Assembly (NCBI GenBank): GCA_965247395.1 | Contig: OZ252012.1 | Location: 1,922,001 to 1,986,000, forward strand | Direction: 5' to 3' | DNA: 64,000 nt | Origin: CAYRJD01 sp965247395 | GTDB lineage: Bacteria; Actinomycetota; Acidimicrobiia; Acidimicrobiales; Poriferisodalaceae | In this document: one piece after another, positions 33,481 through 42,643 of the stretch | How positions within the stretch are numbered: the first letter of the stretch is position 1 | Layout: every line of letters begins with the position of its first letter | The notes under the pieces: model-generated | What the model was told of the DNA's origin: nothing | The model's input: only the letters and a program-made list of their open reading frames with translations | Databases searched by the model: none | Program-made: the position numbers and the translations under genes

Positions 33481-35118
33481 GTGCGTCGTTCGTTCCTGAT
33501 TGATCTCAGGCGCGTCGCAACTATTGAGCCTCGGCGCGTTCAACGCATACCGCCGTTAGTGCCACCAGCAACCGGCGCACCTACTGCGCTGATTGCCCCG
33601 CCTATACCCGCCGCGCCTCCTGCAGCCACACCACCCGAAGCTCCACCCGGAACTCCACCCGAAGCTCCAGCCGGAACTTCAGCTGGAACTCCACCCGAAA
33701 CTCCACCGGGGCCGCCAACTGGCTCAGCACCCAGGCACGAGCCCGTCTCGGGCCGGGCGTGGCGCGCTCTGATGGTGGCCTCGTTGGGCACGGTGCTGGT
33801 TGGCTTTAACAGCACCGCTTCAAACATTGCTTTTGACGACATCCGTGACGGGTTTGCCGGAGCGACCACTACCGAGGTCGGTTGGGGCATCGCGCTGTAC
33901 TTCATTGGCACAGCAGCGTTCCTTCCGCTAGGCGGCCGGCTAGCGGACCGGCTCGGACGCAAGCGCATCTTCCTCGCTGGCCTCGCTCTGTTTGGGTTTT
34001 CTGCAGTTCTGTCAGCGGCGGCGCCAACCGTGTGGACGCTCAACATTGCTCGCACCCTGCAAGCCATTGCTGGAGCGGCCGTGTTGCCAGCGTCGCTGAG
34101 TCTTGTCTTACCGTTGTTTCCGAAGTCGCGGCGCACCACTGCGGTCGGGTTGTGGTCGGCTGCTGGTCCGTTGGCAGCAGGCATCGCTCCGACTGCATCA
34201 GCACTTCTGCTGGCAGCTAGCAGCTGGCGGGTGGTCTATTTCGTCAGCGCTCCGGTGGCGCTGGTGATGCTGTTTGTGAGCTTTCGCGTGCTGGTCGAAC
34301 AACCCACCGGTACTACCAAGCACCGCCTTGATGTGGTTGGCGCTATTACGGGCACCTTGACCATGGCAGCGGTGGTTACCGCCGTGTTCCAAGGCAGGAG
34401 CTGGGGATACACCTCGCCTACCACGCTTGGATTGGTCGGGTTCGGGTTGCTGGCCTTAGTCATTTTCATACGCACCTCGTTTCGACACCCCGAGCCGTTG
34501 CTAAACCTTCAACTGCTCAGAAATCGCGGCGTGTGGGTGCCGAACCTGGCGAACTTCCTAATCAGCATCTCTTCGCAATCGCTTTGGTTGGTCTGGCCGT
34601 TGTTGATGCTCAACGTGTGGGGTTTCAGCAAGGGCACGGTTGGCGCCGCGATCACCCTCGGACCAGTAGCGGCCGGAGTGTCGACGGTGATATTCAGCCG
34701 CCTAGGCGACAGGCTCAGCCAGGCATGGCTATGCCGCATCGGAAGCGCCTTGCAAATAACTTCCATTGTTTGGCAGCTACTGCGCATCGAAGCCGAACCG
34801 AACTATTGGGGAGTGCTAGCGCCCGCGATCACCCTTTACGGGATCGGTTGGGGAATGAGTACGCCCTTGCTCAACAGCCTTGCATTGCGTTGGGTAAAAG
34901 AGGCCCACTTCGGTGAAATCAACGGACTGTTCAACACGGCGCGTTACGCCGCTGCCGCGATTGGTACGGCGGGCCTGTTTTCGTTGCTAACGGTTGACTC
35001 TGGCCCGGAGGCTGTCGTCTATTACCAATACGTGTTGATCTTCTTCTTGTGCTCAGCCGCCACAGCGTTTTTGTCGCTGTGGATACCGACCCGTATTCGC
35101 ATGAGGTTGCGCAAGTAG
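33481..35118 (+). CDS. MFS transporter, EmrB/QacA type, with Pro-rich N-terminal repeat
   Basis: 545 residues, GTG start. About 14 transmembrane segments from residue 97 onward; WGIALYFIGTAAFLPLGGRLADRLGRKRIFLAGLALFG is the MFS motif A and AIAGAAVLPASLSLVLPLFPKSRR is the DHA2 (drug:H+ antiporter) pattern. The cytoplasmic N-terminus has a 60-residue tail of Pro/Ala/Glu/Gly/Thr repeats (PPEAPPGTPPEAPAGTS...), encoded by roughly 15-base units at about 33625-33720. The substrate is unknown. It follows the acyl-CoA ligase by 37 bases. Confidence 0.88.
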   Translation: MRRSFLIDLRRVATIEPRRVQRIPPLVPPATGAPTALIAPPIPAAPPAATPPEAPPGTPPEAPAGTSAGTPPETPPGPPTGSAPRHEPVSGRAWRALMVASLGTVLVGFNSTASNIAFDDIRDGFAGATTTEVGWGIALYFIGTAAFLPLGGRLADRLGRKRIFLAGLALFGFSAVLSAAAPTVWTLNIARTLQAIAGAAVLPASLSLVLPLFPKSRRTTAVGLWSAAGPLAAGIAPTASALLLAASSWRVVYFVSAPVALVMLFVSFRVLVEQPTGTTKHRLDVVGAITGTLTMAAVVTAVFQGRSWGYTSPTTLGLVGFGLLALVIFIRTSFRHPEPLLNLQLLRNRGVWVPNLANFLISISSQSLWLVWPLLMLNVWGFSKGTVGAAITLGPVAAGVSTVIFSRLGDRLSQAWLCRIGSALQITSIVWQLLRIEAEPNYWGVLAPAITLYGIGWGMSTPLLNSLALRWVKEAHFGEINGLFNTARYAAAAIGTAGLFSLLTVDSGPEAVVYYQYVLIFFLCSAATAFLSLWIPTRIRMRLRK

Positions 35119-35172
35119 TTGCCTTAAGCCGCCGCCACTTGATAGCGGCGAGTATCTGGCACCATTGGCGCC

Positions 35173-35829
35173 GTGGAAGCGCAAACCGTGTTGTGGTGGT
35201 TTGCTGTTGCGGCGATTTGCTGCAATCTGGCGACGCTCTGGTTGCTGGCTAGTTGGCTGTTAAGCCGCGCCACGCCGACTAATCCCATACCGGCATTCTC
35301 ATTTAGAGCCATTGGGTCGTTCGCAGAGCGCAATGCGATAAAGGTGTCCGCAGTCATTGCCACCGCAGCAATGCTTGGCTCGCTGTATTTGTCAGAGGTT
35401 GCGCACTTCATGCCTTGCCGCTATTGCTGGATGCAGCGCATTGCGATGTATCCGCTAGCGCTGGTGCTGCTGATTGCTTGGTTTGCCAAAGACAACGGTG
35501 TGCGCCGCTACGCATGGCCAATGTCGACTATCGGTCTCGGCTTTTCGGCCTGGCATTACCTGGTACAACGGTTTCCAGACATTGAGGGCAGCAGCTCTTG
35601 CGACGTGTTCAACCCTTGCACGCTGACACTGACCTGGAAGTTCCACTTCATCTCCATTCCGTATATGGCTGGCAGTGCGTTTGCGTTGATCGCAACGTTG
35701 ATGCTGATTAACTGGCGGTGCCCAACGGCGGAGTGGACTGGCCCTGCCGCGACGGGCCCCGTTTCGGCAGACACCGTTTCGCCAGACGCGGTTTCGGCAG
35801 ACACAGAGTCTCAGTCAACGGCTGCATAA
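35173..35829 (+). CDS. Disulfide bond formation protein B (DsbB/BdbC-like)
   Basis: 218 residues, GTG start. Four or five transmembrane helices with the first redox pair in FMPCRYCWMQRIAMYPLAL (CxxC) and the second in SSCDVFNPCTLTLTWKFHFISIPYMA, as in DsbB/BdbC. It would reoxidise an extracytoplasmic thiol oxidase using quinone. The tail (about 195-218) is a VSADTVSPDAVSADTES repeat from 15-base DNA units (about 35760-35804). A VKOR-DsbA pair is the common actinobacterial alternative, so a stand-alone DsbB is of some note. Confidence 0.88.
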   Translation: MEAQTVLWWFAVAAICCNLATLWLLASWLLSRATPTNPIPAFSFRAIGSFAERNAIKVSAVIATAAMLGSLYLSEVAHFMPCRYCWMQRIAMYPLALVLLIAWFAKDNGVRRYAWPMSTIGLGFSAWHYLVQRFPDIEGSSSCDVFNPCTLTLTWKFHFISIPYMAGSAFALIATLMLINWRCPTAEWTGPAATGPVSADTVSPDAVSADTESQSTAA

Positions 35830-35910
35830 TTACCAATTGAGCGGCATCTGCTGCGCGTTAATAATTGCAGTTTGAAACTGAGACTCGGTAAGGCAAAGCA
35901 AGATGAGGCA

Positions 35911-37272
35911 ATGAGCGATACAACACCAGACAATCCAACAGGGACTCCTGAACCAGTGATGCCAGAAGCGGTAACGCCGGTTGACCCCGACAAGCGCAGG
36001 CGCAAGGTGCGCCGCTGGTGGATCGTGGGCTCAATGCTTGGTGTGCTGGGGGCCGTAGGGATCTATCTATTTTTCTTTGTGTTTGCCTTCCATCTCATCT
36101 TCGTGGATGATGTAGTTGACGAGGGCGGACCGGTGTTTACGTCCGGCGCACAGATAGATGATGGCGACAATTCCACCGATGATTCCGCTGGCGACTCAGA
36201 CAGTGACCAAGACGACGACTCAGATACTGCAGACGGCAGCGATACCGATAGCAGCGGGTCTGATTCCTCGGCAGTGCAGACCATGGCGACCGGCTCGTTT
36301 ATGAACCGTTCGCACCCCACATCTGGTACCGCCGTGGTGTTGTCTGACGGCAACGAGACTTTCTTGCGCTTTGAGGACGACTTCAGAACCGATAACGGGC
36401 CTGACCTGAACGTGTACCTGTCCACCGCGCCTCCGGATGCTCCCGCATCGGCGTATGGCGCGGACTTCATAGATCTGGGCGACATGAAGGGCAATATCGG
36501 TTCGCAGAACTATCTGGTGCCGGCGGGAACGGACTTGTCGCGCTACAGCACGGTGGTGATCTGGTGCGTGCGGTTCAACGTTGCGTTTGGTACCGCCGCG
36601 TTAAATGTAACGCCAGCCGACGAGGTCGAAGCGAGCGCACCTGCTGGCAGAGCTAGCGCCGGAGCCGGTAACACAGACCAGGCAGCTGCCCCGGCTATTA
36701 CTGCTCCACCAACAACCACCGCGGCTACCAGTCCGCCAGCTGCTGAAGCGTCGACTACTACTGCTCCATCAACGGCTACTACCACTGCTGCGCCTGCTAC
36801 TACTAATCCACCAACTACTACAAATCCGCCAACGGCTACTACCACTGCTGCGCCTGCTACTACTAATCCACCAACTACTACAAATCCGCCAACCACCACT
36901 AGTCCACCAACTACTGCTCCACCAACTACCGTTGATGACACACCGGTGGTCCGTGAAGCGGCCAGCGGCCAGTTTGTGAGCTGCGGCCACAGCACTTCCG
37001 GCGCTGCAGTGGTGCTAACGGACGGCATTGAGACTTTCTTGCGCTTTGAGAGCGACTTTTCAACCTCAAACGGGCCTGATCTCAACGTCTATTTGTCGAC
37101 CTCCTCAAGCTGCGATCGCGGCTCAAACTTCATCGACCTAGGTGATCTGAGAGGCAACAAGGGTTCGCAGAACTATCGCGTGCCAGCGGGAACGAACTTG
37201 TCGCGCTACAGCACGGTGGTGATCTGGTGCGTGAGATTTGCCTACTCATTTGGGTCAGCGTCGCTCGCCTAA
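35911..37272 (+). CDS. Membrane-anchored protein with two DM13 domains
   Basis: 453 residues from ATG 35911; a TTG at 35872 would add 13. One transmembrane helix (about 36-58) is followed by an acidic Asp/Ser spacer (about 75-115), a first DM13 domain (about 128-235), a Thr/Pro/Ala linker (about 253-345) and a second DM13 domain (about 346-453). Both show FLRFE.DF.T.NGPDLNVYLS, IDLGD.(K/R)GN.GSQNY.VPAGT.LSRYSTVVIWCVRF, including the conserved Cys of VIWC. DM13 is a predicted extracellular redox/electron-transfer domain. A perfect 60-base duplication lies within the linker. Located just after dsbB, which could supply oxidised thiols (inference). Confidence 0.82.
   Translation: MSDTTPDNPTGTPEPVMPEAVTPVDPDKRRRKVRRWWIVGSMLGVLGAVGIYLFFFVFAFHLIFVDDVVDEGGPVFTSGAQIDDGDNSTDDSAGDSDSDQDDDSDTADGSDTDSSGSDSSAVQTMATGSFMNRSHPTSGTAVVLSDGNETFLRFEDDFRTDNGPDLNVYLSTAPPDAPASAYGADFIDLGDMKGNIGSQNYLVPAGTDLSRYSTVVIWCVRFNVAFGTAALNVTPADEVEASAPAGRASAGAGNTDQAAAPAITAPPTTTAATSPPAAEASTTTAPSTATTTAAPATTNPPTTTNPPTATTTAAPATTNPPTTTNPPTTTSPPTTAPPTTVDDTPVVREAASGQFVSCGHSTSGAAVVLTDGIETFLRFESDFSTSNGPDLNVYLSTSSSCDRGSNFIDLGDLRGNKGSQNYRVPAGTNLSRYSTVVIWCVRFAYSFGSASLA
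36772..36891. repeat. Perfect 60-bp tandem duplication in DM13 linker
   Basis: Two identical 60-base copies (36772-36831 and 36832-36891), starting acggctactaccactgctgc. Each encodes 20 residues of the Thr/Pro/Ala linker. The identity points to a recent duplication. Confidence 0.95.
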
Positions 37273-37350
37273 TAGCGCTTAGGCCAAATAGCGCCTAGTC
37301 GCTAGTCATACCTGGGCATCAAACACACCCAGGCGCTAAACATTGCAACG

Positions 37351-38235
37351 ATGGAACTAAAAGAAACAGTCAGCATCGTCACCGGTGGAGCCAGCGGCAT
37401 AGGCAAGGCACTGTGCGAACGATTTGTGGCCGAAGGCGCCACAGCGGTAGTGGTCGCCGACCGTGATGCAGACGGAGCCACGCAAGTCGCCGAGTCAATA
37501 AAGCAGTCGCTAAAGCAAGATACACAAGGTGCGCAAGGCAACAACGTCTCGGTCTCTGCTGCTGCGCTAGACGTCAGCGACGAAGCCGCTACCCATCAGC
37601 TAGTCGAAAAAGTCGTCGCGGAGCACGGCCGTATTGACGTATTCGTGTCTAACGCCGGTTACGTCACCCAGGGCGGGCTGGAGGTTTCCAACGATGAAAT
37701 CCGCCGTATGTTTGATGTGCACGTCATGGCGCATATCTACGCAGCGCGTGCTGCTATCCCGCACATGGTTGCTAACGGTGGCGGCTACCTACTTAACACC
37801 GCCTCCGCTGCTGGTCTGCTGACGCAGTTGGGTTCGTTGCAATACACGATCACCAAAGCCGCCGCGGTGTCGTTAGGTGAATTCTTGGCCATTACCTACG
37901 GGGACCGAGGAATACGCGTGTCCATGCTGTGTCCGCAAGCGGTGGAGACGAATATTCTGGCTAACAGCCCCGACAACCTGGGAGATCAGGAATCTGCGCG
38001 TGGAACTCCGGGAGCGGCCTCCGGTGATGGGGTGCTACAGCCGTCACAGTTGGCCGACACGGTGATCGAAACAATGCGTGAGGAGCGCTTCTTGGTGTTG
38101 CCGCACTCTGAGGTGCAGACCTATCGCGAGCGCAAGACTTCTGACATTGATCGCTGGTTATCGGGCATGCAGCGCTTTCAGTCGCGGCTATACGCCGAGC
38201 AAGACGCTGTTCCAGCCGATTGGTTCTTGAGCTAG
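37351..38235 (+). CDS. SDR-family oxidoreductase
   Basis: 294 residues. VSIVTGGASGIGKALCERF (nucleotide site), VFVSNAGYV (NAG), LLNTASAAGLLTQLGSLQYTITKAA with Ser, Tyr and Lys of the S-Y-x-x-x-K triad all present. This is the classical SDR form in contrast to the atypical SDR at 13193-14182. The substrate is unknown. The 78 bases before it (37273-37350) contain two copies of 'aatagcgc[t/c]tag' just after the DM13 stop. Confidence 0.9.
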   Translation: MELKETVSIVTGGASGIGKALCERFVAEGATAVVVADRDADGATQVAESIKQSLKQDTQGAQGNNVSVSAAALDVSDEAATHQLVEKVVAEHGRIDVFVSNAGYVTQGGLEVSNDEIRRMFDVHVMAHIYAARAAIPHMVANGGGYLLNTASAAGLLTQLGSLQYTITKAAAVSLGEFLAITYGDRGIRVSMLCPQAVETNILANSPDNLGDQESARGTPGAASGDGVLQPSQLADTVIETMREERFLVLPHSEVQTYRERKTSDIDRWLSGMQRFQSRLYAEQDAVPADWFLS

Positions 38236-38263
38236 CTGGTTGCTGGTTTGTGGCTAGCTCTGG

Positions 38264-39523
38264 CTAGCTGGTTGCCAGCTCGTCAAGTTGGTTAGCAAGC
38301 TGGCTGCCTTTGCGGCGAGTAAAGCGCCCGATCCACACCGCAGTCACCAGCAACAAGGCGGCGTAATAGAAGCCTTCAGATCTGATCAGTCCGCCCCATC
38401 CGCCCTGTAGCGCCCAGCCGGGCCGATCGTTCAACCACACCGGCAAGAACACCAGCACCGTGGCCGAAGTGATGTACGCCAGCGAACGCAACAAGCTTGA
38501 GCGTGCGCTTGCAACCCCAGCAAAGGCGATTACTAGCGCGAACATCTTGATTGATAGGCCTTCTTTGAACTGGTTTTGATCTGTAAAATTGATTGCTACT
38601 AGTTGTAAGGCTCCGGCGGTTCCAGCCAGACCACCGCTCAATGCCACAGCCCCTAGACGCAGTCGGTAAACGGCGATGCCGAAGGTTGAGGCCGCATCCG
38701 ATTTGTTGCTGGCCTCTAATGCACGTCCGATCGGACCATGCAATAAGCGATGCAGTAAGAACAAGATCACTATGACCCAGGTCGCCACGATGATGTATTC
38801 CCAGATGTGTTCATCGCGTTGCTCGATGCCAATCCATGACGGAGGCAGGAATGCACCGTCGAGCGTTACCGGTAGAGGGCCGTCAATTTGGCGCACCACG
38901 ATCGGAAACACCACCGCGGCTGAAAACGTAAGCAACGCCAGGTAGGACTTGGGTAAACGCAGCGAAGGGATCCCTAGCAGCGCACCAACCACAAGCCCTG
39001 CAAGAAACCCCACCACTGGCATGAGCATTAGCGGAACACCTAGATCGTTAACGCTGTGTTGGGCGGCCACTGCGCCTACTCCGATGAGCGCACCTTGCCC
39101 GAGCGAAAACAGTCCCAGACGTTGGGTTAGCAGCGACAGACCGGCAAAAGCGAGTGTGTAGGCGGCGACCAACGTCATGTGGGTAACGAATGTCGGTGTT
39201 GCGGTGAACGGCAAGATGATCGCTACGGCAGCCATCCCGACAGCCAGCACAATCGCGAACAATCTCTGGGGAGTGCGTGGCGTTTGCGGGTCGCGTACCA
39301 GAGGGTGGACGACTGGCACGGGCTCAGCGAACTCCAGCGCGAGTAGCACGTCAGGCCCAGTTTCAGCTAGCCCGGAGTCAGTTGGGCCAGGCATGACTGG
39401 TTCGCTCGTTGCAGTAGGTTTCGGTTCGACTGGGTCGTCAGTCGCAGCAGGCTCTGTTTCGACTAGCTCAGGCTCAATCCGAAATACACCAGCCGAAGTG
39501 CGCGGGTCTTGTGGATCTGTCAT
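38264..39523 (-). CDS. livM: Branched-chain amino acid-type ABC permease (LivM)
   Basis: 419 residues from ATG 39523, which overlaps the livH stop as ATGA; this decides the start over an upstream GTG/ATG. After a Pro/Thr/Glu-rich cytoplasmic leader of about 90 residues with degenerate 'EPVxPxPT' repeats, there are about nine transmembrane helices with the LivM pattern GLSLLTQRLGLFSLGQGALIGVGA and GRALEASNKSDAASTFGIAVYRLRLGAVALSGGLAG (EAA-like loop). It forms a heterodimeric channel with LivH. No ATPase or binding protein gene is in the window. Confidence 0.9.
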   Translation of the reverse strand: MTDPQDPRTSAGVFRIEPELVETEPAATDDPVEPKPTATSEPVMPGPTDSGLAETGPDVLLALEFAEPVPVVHPLVRDPQTPRTPQRLFAIVLAVGMAAVAIILPFTATPTFVTHMTLVAAYTLAFAGLSLLTQRLGLFSLGQGALIGVGAVAAQHSVNDLGVPLMLMPVVGFLAGLVVGALLGIPSLRLPKSYLALLTFSAAVVFPIVVRQIDGPLPVTLDGAFLPPSWIGIEQRDEHIWEYIIVATWVIVILFLLHRLLHGPIGRALEASNKSDAASTFGIAVYRLRLGAVALSGGLAGTAGALQLVAINFTDQNQFKEGLSIKMFALVIAFAGVASARSSLLRSLAYITSATVLVFLPVWLNDRPGWALQGGWGGLIRSEGFYYAALLLVTAVWIGRFTRRKGSQLANQLDELATS

Positions 39524-40485
39524 ATGTTGCCCTGGTTGGATTCCAAAGGGCGACGAGACAAGCCTGCTGGTCGCACCGCCAGCACAACTATCAACACACC
39601 CAGCGCCCACGCCAACGTCACCTGGCTGTCGATGAAATCAACGTAGCCACCCATCATCGTTTCGCCAAATGCAAACAAATAACCGCCAGCAAACGCCAGC
39701 AATGGGCTACGCAATCCGCCCAGAGTGGCCGCCGCTAGCCCGAAAATAAGCAGGCGGCCCATCATTCCGGGATACACCCCGATGTAGCCCGCAATCAGTC
39801 CTCCGGCTAGTGCTCCTAGCCCGGCTGATACCGCCCAACCCAACATCACCACGCGCTCAACCTTTACGCCAACCAATCTTGCGCTGTGTCGATTGGACGT
39901 CAGCGCTCGATATGCCAGCCCGAGCCGGGTTTGGCGCGCAGCTATCGCCAGCAGAATCAGAGCCGCCAGCATCGTGAGCGTTATGCCGATGGTGTCAAAC
40001 CACAGTCGTGCGCCAGCAATGTCAAACCGATCATCAATCTCATCTGGGAAAGGTGAGCCAAGCGTGTAACGCCGACCACCCCAATGCTCAAGCACAAAGG
40101 CGTCAAGCAGTAAATACAAGCCCAGAGTCGCGCCGATGATGGCAGCCGGATTGGTGCCGCCAATCGGTCGGATCAGAAAACGCTCCAGCAAAGCTGCCAA
40201 GACCATCGACACCACCACAGCGCCGGCGATGCCAGCCCAGACGGGCCACGGAGTGCCGATTTTTTCTAGCCAGGTGTTAGAGGCGGCAAACGGCGACGAG
40301 CCAGACACGAAGATGAATGCGATGTAGGCAGACAGCATCGCCATCTGTCCTTGCGCCAGGTTCAACACGCCAGCGGTGCGAAACACCATCGCAATTGCCA
40401 CCGCTAAAGCCGCATACGCCGAACCGTTGGAGAGCGAATCGAAGACGCGCTGTAAAAACAGGTCCATCAGCGCTGATTGTGGCAC
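39520..40485 (-). CDS. livH: Branched-chain amino acid-type ABC permease (LivH)
   Basis: 321 residues with about eight transmembrane helices. SLSNGSAYAALAVAIAMVFRTAGVLNLAQGQMAMLSAYIAF is the typical LivH start, and GLAYRALTSNRHSARLVGVKVERVVMLGWAVSAGLGALAGGLIA is the cytoplasmic coupling loop plus helix. It overlaps livM by four bases. The family covers branched-chain amino acids, urea and related amides; with a nitrile hydratase elsewhere in the window an amide substrate is conceivable but not supported. Confidence 0.92.
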   Translation of the reverse strand: MPQSALMDLFLQRVFDSLSNGSAYAALAVAIAMVFRTAGVLNLAQGQMAMLSAYIAFIFVSGSSPFAASNTWLEKIGTPWPVWAGIAGAVVVSMVLAALLERFLIRPIGGTNPAAIIGATLGLYLLLDAFVLEHWGGRRYTLGSPFPDEIDDRFDIAGARLWFDTIGITLTMLAALILLAIAARQTRLGLAYRALTSNRHSARLVGVKVERVVMLGWAVSAGLGALAGGLIAGYIGVYPGMMGRLLIFGLAAATLGGLRSPLLAFAGGYLFAFGETMMGGYVDFIDSQVTLAWALGVLIVVLAVRPAGLSRRPLESNQGNI

Positions 40486-40520
40486 GGCTTAAAAGCCTTC
40501 CGCGCCGTAGATTTGGAGAG

Positions 40521-41864
40521 GTGCGTTATTTAGCTGATGTTGCTCTTCCCTGTACGGAGGGTTTTCCCGTAATTGAAAAGCCAGCGCTTGACGTGGGTAG
40601 CGACGGGCGCATCACCTACTTCGGCCCGGCCGCGAGCGCACCCGAGTTAGGAGACGATCCGGCTAACCCCAGCTCAAATGAGGTTCGCGAGCTAGGCGGA
40701 CTGCTGATGCCAGGGCTTGTCAACACGCACGCTCATTCCCCGATGACGTTGGTGCGAGGCGCTGGTGACGGACTGCCGCTGCTGCGCTGGCTGCATGAAG
40801 CGATGTTTCCGCGTGAAGGCCAGATGACCGACGATGACATCAAGTGGGGGATGACCCTGGGAGTCACCGAAATGCTGCGATCTGGAGTCACCACCACATG
40901 CGAGATGTACATGTGGGAAGGCGCTGCCATCGAGGCCGGACGAGAGGCCGGTATTCGGCTGCTGATGTGTCCGTCATTATTGAAGCTGCCAAGCCGTGAC
41001 GCCCCCGGCTGGTTGGAGAAACGCATTAGCGCAATAGCGCAGGTGCACAAGAACGAAAACGATCCTAACCAAACCGTCACCATTGGGTTCGGGCCGCACT
41101 CCATCTACAACCTGGGGCCCGAGGCTTGCGCGGAGGTGGCTGCCGCCGCGGCCGAACTAGACGCTTTGCTGCACATTCATGTAGCAGAAACACGCGAAGA
41201 GGGTGTTGAAGTAGAAGCCGCTCATGGCGGAGCCAGCACCGTGCAAATCCTTGCCGATGCTGGCGTGTTTGTCGGCCGCACCTTGACAGCGCACAGCGTT
41301 TGGTTGAGTGACGCAGACTTAGCTACCTATGCCGAGCACGACGTAGCGGTGGCGCATTGCCCGATCAGCAACATGAAGCTCGGCTCGGGTACTGCGCGCG
41401 TGGTGGACATGCTCAACGCTGGAATCACGGTAAGCCTCGCTACCGACGGTCCGGCCTCTAACGACGACCTTGACCTCTGGGAAGAAGTAAAGATGGCGCC
41501 TTTACTTGCTCGAGTAACTGGGCTTGACGCCACAGCCATTCCTGCGGCTACCTCCCTCTCGCTTGCTACAAGCGGCGGAGCGAAAGCGCTCGGTCTTGAC
41601 GTGGGCACGCTGGAAGCGAGCCGTTGGGCTGACTTCATACGAATAGACACCGACAGCTCGGTGTTTGTGCCGGTTACCTCGCCTGATGAATTGATCGCAC
41701 ACACTGCGTGGTCTGGCAGCAGTCACGTCAGCGACGTGTGGGTGGCTGGCAACCAGGTGGTCTCAAGCGGAGATTGTGTGAATGTGGACGAAGAAAAAGC
41801 GCGCGCAGAGGTTCAGAGTCGCGCCCAGCGCATCGTGGACGAAGTGAAAGCGAAGGCCTCATGA
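40521..41864 (+). CDS. mtaD: Amidohydrolase, MTA/SAH deaminase-like
   Basis: 447 residues from GTG 40521; another GTG at 40479 is possible, and the longer frame to 40317 is antisense to livH. GLVNTHAHSPMTLVRGAGDGLPLLRWLHEAMFP has the H-x-H metal motif; GFGPHSIYNL, LLHIHVAETREEG (metal His and catalytic Glu), LTAHSVWLS and SLATDGPASNDDLDLWEE (catalytic Asp) complete the subtype I amidohydrolase site. The DGLPL.RWL..MFP segment is typical of methylthioadenosine/S-adenosylhomocysteine deaminases. Its stop overlaps the phosphorylase start by four bases, which strongly supports a nucleoside-salvage role. Related atrazine-type hydrolases are the alternative. Confidence 0.8.
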   Translation: MRYLADVALPCTEGFPVIEKPALDVGSDGRITYFGPAASAPELGDDPANPSSNEVRELGGLLMPGLVNTHAHSPMTLVRGAGDGLPLLRWLHEAMFPREGQMTDDDIKWGMTLGVTEMLRSGVTTTCEMYMWEGAAIEAGREAGIRLLMCPSLLKLPSRDAPGWLEKRISAIAQVHKNENDPNQTVTIGFGPHSIYNLGPEACAEVAAAAAELDALLHIHVAETREEGVEVEAAHGGASTVQILADAGVFVGRTLTAHSVWLSDADLATYAEHDVAVAHCPISNMKLGSGTARVVDMLNAGITVSLATDGPASNDDLDLWEEVKMAPLLARVTGLDATAIPAATSLSLATSGGAKALGLDVGTLEASRWADFIRIDTDSSVFVPVTSPDELIAHTAWSGSSHVSDVWVAGNQVVSSGDCVNVDEEKARAEVQSRAQRIVDEVKAKAS

Positions 41865-42643
41865 CACCACCAGCAGCCGCAGCCTCGCATCCGACCGCGC
41901 GCTTCGGCATCATTGCCGGAACCGGTTACTACGAATTGCCCGGGCTACAAGGCGGGAGCGAAACTCAGGTCGAAAACGTCTGGGGTATGGCCACGATAAG
42001 GACGGGCGTTTGGCACGGCCAACCCATTGCGTTCTTACCGCGTCATGGCGGCAGTCATTCCATACCGCCCAGCGCTATTAACTATCGAGCAAACATGAAA
42101 GCCCTTGAAGGCTGCGGTGTGGAGGCTGTGTTAGCGGTGAATGTGGTGGGATCGATGGTTCGCGATTGCGGGCCGGGCGCTCTGATGCTGCTGGACGACT
42201 ACCTGGAGTTCACATCCGGGCGGGGTTGCTCATATTTCGATCAACCTAACGAAGCCGGTGTTACCCACACAGATATGACCGCGCCTTATCACCCAGCGGT
42301 GCGTTCAGCGGTGCTGGCCGCAGCTGCAGACCAGGACATTGATATTGAATCGACGGGTACTTATGTGTGCGTCAACGGGCCGCGCTTTGAAACTCCTGCG
42401 GAGATACGCATGTATGCGCAGATGGGTGCCAGTGTGGTGGGGATGACCGGTTATCCGGAAGTGGCGCTGGCACGCGAGCTTGACATTCCCTATGGCGCCA
42501 TAGCGGTGGTGGCAAACCTGGCGGCGGGCATGGCGCCAGGTGGCATTTCGCACGAAGAGATCAGCGGAGAGCTTGAGGCCACCAAAGAACCAGTGTTTTC
42601 ACTGATGGGTCGCACCATTGAGCTGCTAGCGGAATGGAAGTAG
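41861..42643 (+). CDS. mtnP: MTA phosphorylase family, probably methylthioinosine-type
   Basis: 260 residues from ATG 41861 (ATGA overlap with mtaD). FGIIAGTGYYELPGL is the phosphate loop; FLPRHGGSHSIPPSAINYRANMKAL is the conserved R-H-G segment; TYVCVNGPRFETPAEIRMYAQMGASVVGMTGYPEVALARE is the purine/ribose-binding core with GMTG. Where adenine-specific MTAP has an Asp reading the 6-amino group (TDYD), this protein has Asn (AVVANLAAG), as in 6-oxopurine phosphorylases. With the deaminase next door this points to the MTA to methylthioinosine to hypoxanthine route (known in Pseudomonas). The tail is duplicated downstream. Confidence 0.85.
   Translation: MTPPAAAASHPTARFGIIAGTGYYELPGLQGGSETQVENVWGMATIRTGVWHGQPIAFLPRHGGSHSIPPSAINYRANMKALEGCGVEAVLAVNVVGSMVRDCGPGALMLLDDYLEFTSGRGCSYFDQPNEAGVTHTDMTAPYHPAVRSAVLAAAADQDIDIESTGTYVCVNGPRFETPAEIRMYAQMGASVVGMTGYPEVALARELDIPYGAIAVVANLAAGMAPGGISHEEISGELEATKEPVFSLMGRTIELLAEWK

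Noticed and set aside
36543..37085. 180-codon antisense ORF rich in Val/Gly over the DM13 linker
   Set aside because: It is the reverse reading of the Thr/Pro repeat (VVVGGLVV units), with no independent support.
40317..40520. N-terminal extension of the amidohydrolase
   Set aside because: Lies antisense to livH and is Arg/Pro rich; homology begins at about 40521.
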